DNA of 21,523 nucleotides, taken from NCBI RefSeq assembly GCF_008831285.2, contig NW_022205212.1, positions 1 to 21,523 on the forward strand, read 5' to 3'. This DNA comes from Nymphaea colorata (taxonomy: Eukaryota > Streptophyta > Magnoliopsida > Nymphaeales > Nymphaeaceae). A program made the position numbers and the translations under genes. Below the pieces are notes generated by a model. It was given only the letters and a program-made list of their open reading frames with translations. It did no database searches and had not been told where the DNA came from. Shown here in pieces: positions 1 to 8,100 of this stretch (positions are counted from its first letter, which is position 1; each line of letters starts with the position of its first letter).

Positions 1-87
1 CAACCCCAACCCCAACCCCAACCCCAACCCCAACCCCAACCCCAACCCCAACCCCAACCCCAACCCCAACCCCAACCCCAACCCCAA
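1..87. repeat. Left chromosome-end telomere, (CCCCAA)n
   Basis: Fourteen uninterrupted CCCCAA repeats plus a partial one start at the first base and run to position 87, where they meet AT-rich sequence. C-rich repeats at the 5' end of the top strand are the correct orientation for a left telomere. The repeat is the C4A2 type known from Tetrahymena, Glaucoma and (mixed with C3A3) Paramecium, not the C4A4 type of hypotrich ciliates. No unit deviates from the consensus, unlike the telomeric tract near 11.2 kb. Confidence 0.97.
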
Positions 88-173
88 AACTTAACATGAT
101 AATAAAAGGATAGTAAGTATTGAATGAACATCATCGATGGTCTTGAAGAAAGTATTCTATGATAATTGATATT
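88..173. other. Subtelomeric AT-rich spacer
   Basis: This 86-bp AT-rich stretch lies between the telomere and the first 646-bp repeat copy. It holds no gene. A short stretch (GATGGTCTT near 137-145) also occurs just before each repeat boundary (e.g. 800-808), so the spacer may be a diverged or partly deleted remnant of the repeat's end. The telomere addition point is at about 88. Confidence 0.6.
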
Positions 174-213
174 AGGATTGATTTTTGGATAATTGATTGA
201 TTGAGATCATGGA

Positions 214-518
214 TCAATAGGCATAGTTCCAGGTGGTTGGTAGGCACCTTCTTCTGGCCGCATTCCATCCGAAGCCTCTGGCGCAGTCACACTTGAAGTC
301 CTTGAACGTACTGTAGAGTGGAGACACGCCGGCGAGGGCGGCGAAGTCAGGTTCTCCGGAGACGTAGACGAGGTTGGAATCGGACGGAGTATAGGGGAGC
401 AGGTTGCTACTGGCAAGGCCGATCGGCTGCACGCATCGGGCATAAGCTGGGTTTGTTATCACGCCTCCCGGAGCATTTGTTCGGATGCACCTCATCATCA
501 GGATGATCCAAGAGAACC
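214..518 (-). pseudogene. Detached C-terminal fragment of the cysteine-rich gene, repeat copy 1
   Basis: This matches 2152-2456, the last ~100 codons of the large gene, ending in the same TGA stop at 214-216. It keeps the closing motifs (a C-x-C pair followed by GFGW and a final Cys, ending WNYAY). Above 518 homology is lost and the frame runs only to a TGA close to the TTG at 591, so there is no ATG start in this frame. One substitution changes Ser to Ile next to the break. As it stands it is a 5'-truncated gene fragment. It could serve as a donor for gene conversion of the intact 3' end, but that is inference. Confidence 0.75.
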
Positions 519-707
519 AAAACACGCGCTTGTTCTTATCGCCTTTGCCTTCCTTTGCGGTTTTACACTGTCTTTGCCGTCGTTCGAGCAAATTTTTTCA
601 TGATTATCCTCTTTCATCTCCGATTGACCGCCTTCGAAGTTGCCTCTGAGCGCGTTTCCGGAGAAGAGCTGATAGCGGCGTGCTTTGCCTGATTGTTTTC
701 GGGACAT
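498..707 (-). CDS. Small basic hypothetical protein inside the 646-bp repeat, copy 1
   Basis: A 69-codon frame runs from ATG at 707 to TGA at 498, a true stop in this code. An in-frame TGA lies seven codons upstream of the ATG, so that ATG is the first possible start. The product is rich in Lys, Arg, Ser and Gly, begins MSRKQSGKARRYQ, and has no transmembrane segment or motif I recognise. Most of it comes from the 301-bp segment unrelated to the large gene. Its last few codons run out of frame through the copied gene 3' end. An AT-rich, TATA-like stretch lies about 45-90 bp upstream. The ORF could be a real subtelomeric gene, the truncated 5' end of another gene, or chance. I do not recognise a family. 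Confidence 0.25.
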   Translation of the reverse strand: MSRKQSGKARRYQLFSGNALRGNFEGGQSEMKEDNHEKICSNDGKDSVKPQRKAKAIRTSACFGSLGSS

Positions 708-751
708 TTGTGACTCAGAAGTGATTCAGAAAGGACTCCAGGGTCGACCGG

Positions 752-800
752 CAATTTATTTTTTATATATTAAGTATAAAAACTCGTAATTAGAATTTGG
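752..800 (-). promoter_or_regulatory. AT-rich TATA-like stretch in each 646-bp repeat
   Basis: A strongly AT-rich run containing a TATATATTAAGTATAAA core sits upstream of the small ORF on the minus strand. It recurs at 1398-1446 and 2044-2092. It separates the GC-richer ORF from the next copy's boundary and is the only promoter-like sequence in the repeat. Ciliate intergenic DNA is AT-rich in general, so this may be spacer only. Confidence 0.25.
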
Positions 801-859
801 ATGGTCTTAGAAATCTTTAAGGATTGATTTTTGGATAATTGATTGATTGAGATCATGGA

Positions 860-1164
860 TCAATAGGCATAGTTCCAGGTGGTTGGTAGGCACCTTCTTC
901 TGGCCGCATTCCATCCGAAGCCTCTGGCGCAGTCACACTTGAAGTCCTTGAACGTACTGTAGAGTGGAGACACGCCGGCGAGGGCGGCGAAGTCAGGTTC
1001 TCCGGAGACGTAGACGAGGTTGGAATCGGACGGAGTATAGGGGAGCAGGTTGCTACTGGCAAGGCCGATCGGCTGCACGCATCGGGCATAAGCTGGGTTT
1101 GTTATCACGCCTCCCGGAGCATTTGTTCGGATGCACCTCATCATCAGGATGATCCAAGAGAACC
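860..1164 (-). pseudogene. Detached C-terminal fragment of the cysteine-rich gene, repeat copy 2
   Basis: This is the second tandem copy of the fragment, exactly 646 bp from copy 1 and identical to it by eye. The TGA stop is at 860-862. The break from gene homology falls at the same base of the unit as in copy 1. Confidence 0.75.
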
Positions 1165-1353
1165 AAAACACGCGCTTGTTCTTATCGCCTTTGCCTTCCT
1201 TTGCGGTTTTACACTGTCTTTGCCGTCGTTCGAGCAAATTTTTTCATGATTATCCTCTTTCATCTCCGATTGACCGCCTTCGAAGTTGCCTCTGAGCGCG
1301 TTTCCGGAGAAGAGCTGATAGCGGCGTGCTTTGCCTGATTGTTTTCGGGACAT
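1144..1353 (-). CDS. Small basic hypothetical protein, repeat copy 2
   Basis: This is the identical 69-codon frame in the second repeat copy, from ATG at 1353 to TGA at 1144. The absence of any difference between copies shows recent amplification. It gives no evidence of selection on the protein, because the non-coding parts are equally identical. Confidence 0.25.
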   Translation of the reverse strand: MSRKQSGKARRYQLFSGNALRGNFEGGQSEMKEDNHEKICSNDGKDSVKPQRKAKAIRTSACFGSLGSS

Positions 1354-1505
1354 TTGTGACTCAGAAGTGATTCAGAAAGGACTCCAGGGTCGACCGGCAA
1401 TTTATTTTTTATATATTAAGTATAAAAACTCGTAATTAGAATTTGGATGGTCTTAGAAATCTTTAAGGATTGATTTTTGGATAATTGATTGATTGAGATC
1501 ATGGA

Positions 1506-1810
1506 TCAATAGGCATAGTTCCAGGTGGTTGGTAGGCACCTTCTTCTGGCCGCATTCCATCCGAAGCCTCTGGCGCAGTCACACTTGAAGTCCTTGAACG
1601 TACTGTAGAGTGGAGACACGCCGGCGAGGGCGGCGAAGTCAGGTTCTCCGGAGACGTAGACGAGGTTGGAATCGGACGGAGTATAGGGGAGCAGGTTGCT
1701 ACTGGCAAGGCCGATCGGCTGCACGCATCGGGCATAAGCTGGGTTTGTTATCACGCCTCCCGGAGCATTTGTTCGGATGCACCTCATCATCAGGATGATC
1801 CAAGAGAACC
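1506..1810 (-). pseudogene. Detached C-terminal fragment of the cysteine-rich gene, repeat copy 3
   Basis: This third copy is identical by eye to copies 1 and 2, with TGA at 1506-1508. It lies closest to the intact gene, separated from its stop codon at 2152 by the 301-bp unrelated segment (1811-2111) and the gene's 40-bp 3' flank. Confidence 0.75.
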
Positions 1811-1999
1811 AAAACACGCGCTTGTTCTTATCGCCTTTGCCTTCCTTTGCGGTTTTACACTGTCTTTGCCGTCGTTCGAGCAAATTTTTTCATGATTATC
1901 CTCTTTCATCTCCGATTGACCGCCTTCGAAGTTGCCTCTGAGCGCGTTTCCGGAGAAGAGCTGATAGCGGCGTGCTTTGCCTGATTGTTTTCGGGACAT
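1790..1999 (-). CDS. Small basic hypothetical protein, repeat copy 3
   Basis: This is the identical 69-codon frame in the third repeat copy, from ATG at 1999 to TGA at 1790. There is no fourth copy, because homology in the partial fourth unit ends at 2456, before this ORF's main body. Confidence 0.25.
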   Translation of the reverse strand: MSRKQSGKARRYQLFSGNALRGNFEGGQSEMKEDNHEKICSNDGKDSVKPQRKAKAIRTSACFGSLGSS

Positions 2000-2151
2000 T
2001 TGTGACTCAGAAGTGATTCAGAAAGGACTCCAGGGTCGACCGGCAATTTATTTTTTATATATTAAGTATAAAAACTCGTAATTAGAATTTGGATGGTCTT
2101 AGAAATCTTTAAGGATTGATTTTTGGATAATTGATTGATTGAGATCATGGA

Positions 2152-5100
2152 TCAATAGGCATAGTTCCAGGTGGTTGGTAGGCACCTTCTTCTGGCCGCA
2201 TTCCATCCGAAGCCTCTGGCGCAGTCGCACTTGAAGTCCTTGAACGTACTGTAGAGTGGAGACACGCCGGCGAGGGCGGCGAAGTCAGGTTCTCCGGAGA
2301 CGTAGACGAGGTTGGAATCGGACGGAGTATAGGGGAGCAGGTTGCTACTGGCAAGGCCGATCGGCTGCACGCATCGGGCATAAGCTGGGTTTGTTATCAC
2401 GCCTCCCGGAGCATTTGTTCGGATGCACCTCATCATCAGGATGCTCCAAGAGAACCCGGTGTCGCATCTGCATGTAATTCCATTTAAATTCTTATCTCCA
2501 AAGGTACATTTGACGCATTTTCCAGTCAAATCATTGAATATTGAGGCTGTGTCTGAGCATATGCAGTTGTAGTTATCCAATGCAACGGCCTTACTTTCAC
2601 TAAGTTTTGTCCTGCAGACAGCCTTTGTATTATCTGAGTCTAGGAACTGAACAAGATTAGTAGCTGCAGTCTTACTATTGTATGTGCAAGTCAATTTAGC
2701 TGAGCTCCAGACATAGTTGGTGAAGCAATTGCAAGATGAGGAAGGAAGACTCACAGTTGATTTACTATTCAGAGATCCGATAGCGCTGTCGCACAAAATG
2801 CAGCTCTTCTTGATAAGTATGACTGGATAGACTGTTGATGCTGAGGCGCACTAGCAAGTGTTTGTAGTTGAGGACCAGGAATACTTGACGCTATTGCATG
2901 AGCATTTGGTTTATCCTGCTTGCCAAGTTGCGAGGGCATTGGGTTCAACAATATTGCAGGTCAAACAAGCTTTAAACTTTGTAGAATAAGCTGTGTTGGG
3001 GACGGTCGAGCAATCACACGGAGGGGCTGAGCATTCGCAAGATGTAGTAGTTTTACTCCATGTCCAGCTATTAGCACAAGTACAAGCTGTCTGCTCTGCA
3101 TTGGTTCCAGTTCCAAAAGCAATTTAAGTAAGACAAGATTTGCATCCTTCTTTGGTTGAAATTGAGCCGGGCTGGCAAACACATTGGTATGTTTGTGTGT
3201 TCCAGTATTGTTTGTTAGCGCAAAAGCATTAGCTTCTAGAGACAATTGCTTTCAATGCACAATCTCTGCATGATTTCGTTGCTGGGTTATAGAATTGAGC
3301 TGATGTCTTGCAGACACATTGAGCCAAATCAGAATTCCAAACAAATCCAGTAGCGCAAGTACAAGATGATTTATCTGCTGGGTTGACAGTTAATCCAAAG
3401 GCATCTGAGCAAGAAGTGCATGTAAAGCGGTACTTAAAGAAGTCTCCTGCTGTATCGCATTAGCAAGATGAAGTTTCTATATCCCAGCTGGAGCCGTATA
3501 CACAAATACACTGATCGAGAGAAGAGTCAAAGCCGATTGCTCCAGTAATATTCGTGCAATCTCTACATCCAGCTCTATTTCCACGATCGAAAGATCCAAC
3601 AGAACTATCACATGTGCAGACGTAGGTACCGCCGACTGGTAAAAACTGGTAGCCTGGAGCGCAGAGGCATACAGTACCGTTACCCACAGGCTTATTAGCA
3701 GTTAAAAGCGCATTCTTAATGGGACATTCAGCACAGGCTCCATCGACGAGATATTGTGTGGCCGAGCAAGTTGATTTAACGCATGCATTATTTGCCCATT
3801 GATACTTATTAGCACATGTGCATTAAGTCTGAGGAGTTGAGGTGCTTCTGTTGATAGTGTTGCTTCCGCAAGGAGTGCATGATCCACCATTCAAATAGAA
3901 TTGCCTGCAAGTTGTAATAGTTCCACAAATGCCGGCTGGGGCAACCTAACAGTCGAAGCAGTAATTTGATGTTGTATCCCAGTATTGTCCAGCTGGGCAG
4001 TTGCATCCACCATTAGTGGCGGGGGTTCCACGTAACTGTGCACAGGTTGTGCAGAACTGAGCTGTTCCAAATGTTGACCAGATAGAACCGGCGCATTGTG
4101 CTGATAAGCATACAGTTTGGGTGATTGAAATGTCAGAGCAAGGCAAGCATCCAGTGAAAGAGCTTGACACAGTCCAGACAAAGCCAGTTCGACAAGAGCA
4201 GGCACCATTTATTGGACTAGGTTGACTGGGATTTGTATTTGGAATGGCTGAGCAGTTGCTGATGCAACCAGACCTGAAAAAGACGAAGCCACTGCAGCTG
4301 CTTTGTGAGCATTCTGAGGAAGTTTTTGCATTTGAACAAGGACTGCAGATGGATCCATCAGAGTTCACAAATAGTGATCTGAGACATGTCTTGCAAACAT
4401 TTGTGTTTTGAGGACAATCCTAACAAGATTTAGTTGCACATCTAGCGCATTAGCCAGTTCCATCAGAAGTTTGTCCAAGAGGGCAAGGAGAGCAAGTCTT
4501 GCTGGTGCTAAGAGCATAATTAGCTGGGCAAATCTAGCAGGAAACTTGGCAAGGAACACATTTAGTGTAGTCCGAGCTAACGACATATCCAGTTGGGCAA
4601 GCCACGCAAGAAGTTTGATCAGTACTAGGAACTTGAGCTGGAGATGTTGAGCAGTATTGGCAAACAGAATTACCTCCAGGTGAAAAGTATCCTGGGCTGC
4701 AAGGAGCGCAAATGCTCTTAAACTAGCTGTAACCATAGGCAGGAGCACATTATGTGCATGAAGTCAAGCATTTAGAGCATTTTCCTACCTAATTTGGAAT
4801 TTCTCCAAGAGGACAAGTGACGCAAAGCCGGGTTCCATCCGATGCAGCTCGCGGACTACATTTATTGCAAGAATTATCCAGAGCGCTATACCCATAGTTA
4901 ATTGGGCAGACTAAGCAGCCAGCTGTGCAAGGCACACAAGCTGATTGATCGGAATTTGGTACATAACCAACTTGGGTGCAAGCTATGCATTGAGTATGAG
5001 CAGCATTTGAAATGGAGTTTGAAGGACATTGAGAGCAAGAGCCTCCAAGGGCTGAAATATATCCGTTTCTGCATTAGACGCAGTTTCCTCCAGAAACTTA

Positions 5101-8100
5101 ATAACCGGCTAGACATACTGAGCAGCTAGTAACGCAAGGGACACATGCCGAGAAATCATTGTTGGGAACTAAACCAATTGAGCAAGTTGTGCATCGAGTT
5201 GCTGAGTTAGAAGCGATTGATCCAGCTGGGCACTTTTCGCATGTGTAGGCTCCAGGAGTGAAATAATATCCGTTTTGGCAAGCCACACAGTTTGTAAGGC
5301 AAGGTCCGCATCTGGTTGTACCATCAGAGGAAAATCCTTTCGCAATGTCGCATAAGACGCAGGTGCCATCGGCCTGAAGTCCACTACCCGGAATACAAGA
5401 TTGACAATTGCTTGTGCAAGGCTGGCAGGTGTAGGATTGAGGAGGTGCTACATAACCCTGAAGGCAAGCCTGATAGCATGTAGTCTTGGTGAGGTAGTAA
5501 TCAGGAGCGCAGGCTGAGCAGATGTTCGGTGTTATCGAACAAGCAGTGCATGTAGGGTTGCAAGCAGCACATGTGGTTCCTTGAGGGAAATAGCCTGCTC
5601 CGCAACTGGTGCAGGCAACAGTTCTGGTGCTTGTTTGGTACTGGCAAAGAGTGCAACCAGTTGGGCATTTATTGCATAAATTGTTCAAAGCATAATAGCC
5701 ATCAGGGCAACGGGACACACAAGTCTTTGCTAGAGGATTTAAGTTCAGGTTTCCACTGCAGCTGATACACTACGAGGTTAGCAAACGGTTGCAGTCAAAG
5801 CAAGTTGGATCGCATTTGTAGCAAACGTTAAGAACTGTATCCTTTTGAGTACCATCAGTGCAGGTTAGCTGGCAGACACCATTTTGAGGAAAGAGAGTAG
5901 CACTTGTGCATTTAATACAGCCACTAGCAGAATTAGCAGCGAAGCATGAGCTACAGGTTGAATCGCAATCGAAGCAGCTACTTAAGCCGACTGAGTTTGC
6001 ACCAGAACCTTTGTTTACAGGGCAATCAACGCACGATTTGGAAGTATCGCTTGCATATTTTCCAATCGAACAAGTCGAAGTCAGGCAGGTCTGAGTATTG
6101 TCTGCTGCAACTGAGCATGATGAGCAACCTTGGTAGCAACTGATTGAGCATCTTCCTAAAGTATTAGCTTGAGAGCCAAGTCCTCCAGAGCATTGGACAC
6201 ATCTCTTCTGAGTAGTATCGAAATAGAAGCCAGCGTTGCAGCCTGAAGCGATGCAGATTTAGTTTCCACTTGCGGAGATACTGCAAGCTGTGCATCCATT
6301 GGTACAAGTAAATGAGCATGTGGTATCGCCAGTCTTCGAGCCTCTACCGCCAGCACAAATTGAGCAAACTCCATTTGTAGGAGCATATCCTGCAAGGCAT
6401 GAAAGGCATAGATTGTTGGAATCGCAAGTATTGCAGTTGGCTGCTGTGCAGGTAATTGAGCAGGTCATCGAGTTGGCATTAGAGCCTGTTCCTCCAGTGC
6501 AAGGAAGGCATGCAGATGCTATTCTGTCAAAGTAAGTTCCAGCAGCACAGTTGGCAGCAAGGCATGTCTTTGAGCCAGATGAAGAGATACTACATGTGCC
6601 ACAGGCTGATGTTCCGCATGAAATCGGGCAAGTACTGGTAGCGCTTACGATTCCAGCCTATGAGCCAGTGCTGCCTGTGCACATACGGCAGGTGTTGCTA
6701 CTATCTAGATAGTATCCAGCGATGCAGTTTGAAAGACGGCATGTTTGCGTTGAACCCTAAGTTGCACAGTTCAGGCAGTTTGAATTGCATGCGACGGCAC
6801 AAGCTCCGACACTACCAGCAGCAGACCCTCTTCCTGATGAACATGTCTGGCATACTCCATTATTGTATGTTTATCCAGCGGGCAGTTTGAAACTAGACAA
6901 ACTGTTGCTGTGCAGCTCAAGCATCCGCTTGGGCAGAGAGAGCATTTATTGTTGCTTCCAAAGAATCCATTTGGACAAGTTGCTGAGCATGCATTTGAGG
7001 GAGTTAAGAAGAGACTTCCACTGCAGGTTGTGCATTATGTAGAAGTAGGTCCAAAGCAAGTGGCACAAGTTGAGTCGCATCTATAGCAGGCGTTCGGGTT
7101 TGTTGATCTGATGAAACCGTCAGGGCAGGTTGTCACACAGTTGTTGTTGTACAGGTAGTAGCCTGTGCCGCAAGTATTGCATCCAGTTGAGCCTGTGCAA
7201 GCTGAGCATCCTGTTATACACTGTGAACATCCGATTGTATCAGGGAATGTTCCGATAGGGCAGGCGTTGCAGCTCTTATCAGTGTTGTCAATGGCGAAGC
7301 CGAACTTGCATCTTGTGCAGACACCGCTATTATCGCAATTAAGACAATTAGAAGGACAAGAAGTACATTGAGAAGCGCCAGATCCAGAATAAGTGCTCTA
7401 TGGACAAGTAGTACATGTAGTAGCTCCCTCTTTTGAATAGAATCCTGGAGAGCAAGTAGAGCAAGCAGTGACAACATTTCCAGCGGAGAACTGGCCAGCA
7501 GGGCAAATAGTGCAGGATGATGATGAAGCTTTGTAAGTGTAACCTCCTTTGCATGTATTGCAAGTAGTTGCGTCTGTGCAAGTAGCACATCCAGCTGGGC
7601 AAGTTGTGCATGATTCTGATCCTTGTGAAGAGTAAGTTCCGTCAGCACAGGCTTGACAGCTTGCTCCATTTGTAGAGTAGGTGTTTATAGGACAAGCTGT
7701 GCAAGATTTGCCAGATGAGCTGTATGAATTTCCATTTTTGCAAGAGTTACAAGAAGTTAAGCTTTCGCATGTAAGACAATTGGAAGGGCATGATGAGCAA
7801 GAAGCAGTTGCACCGCCAGTAGACCACTTTCCAATCTAGCAAGGGTAGCATTTTCCTGAATTCAAGAAGAAATTGTTAGAGCAGGATGTGCAAGTGTTAG
7901 AGCTTGAGCAAGAATTGCAGTTTGGAATATTGCAAGCTAAGCATGATCCAGCAAAATGGTAATAGTTAGTTGAGCACGTTTTGCAACTGGTAGAAGATTA
8001 ACAAACATCACAGTTAGGAATAGAGCAGAGTTTGCAAAGCGAATTGCTTTTGGTATAACCAGTATCGCATTAACTGCATGTAGTTCCTATGTAACCGGTT

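Larger units (their letters stand above)
174..2456. repeat. Subtelomeric 646-bp tandem repeat, 3 full copies plus a partial fourth
   Basis: Full copies are 174-819, 820-1465 and 1466-2111. A partial fourth copy, 2112-2456, is the real 3' end of the adjacent large gene. The three full copies appear identical by eye. The fourth differs from them at two bases in 345: 2227 (synonymous, TGC instead of TGT on the coding strand) and 2444 (Ser instead of Ile). Each full copy has three parts, shown for copy 1: 174-213, the gene's 3' flank; 214-518, its last ~100 codons including the TGA stop; and 519-819, a 301-bp segment not found elsewhere in the window. Homology to the gene stops sharply after 2456. 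The array is thus built from the gene's own end plus a second sequence, amplified head to tail next to the telomere. Confidence 0.95.

Noticed and set aside
1-87. Hypotrich (Oxytricha/Stylonychia/Euplotes) telomere
   Set aside because: Those use C4A4; every unit here is C4A2.
214-591. Functional 125-residue protein in each 646-bp copy
   Set aside because: The frame has no ATG at its start (it would need TTG), is closed by a TGA just upstream, and is simply the gene's 3' end running into foreign sequence.
174-2456. CRISPR-like or rDNA-type repeat array
   Set aside because: Units are 646 bp, contiguous and identical, without spacers, and they contain coding sequence from the adjacent gene.
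6880-6910. A small intron to explain the frame change near 6880
   Set aside because: The GT...AG pair nearby spans only about ten bases, and removing it would delete conserved residues of the SNC-x-AG motif. A one-base loss explains the data fully.
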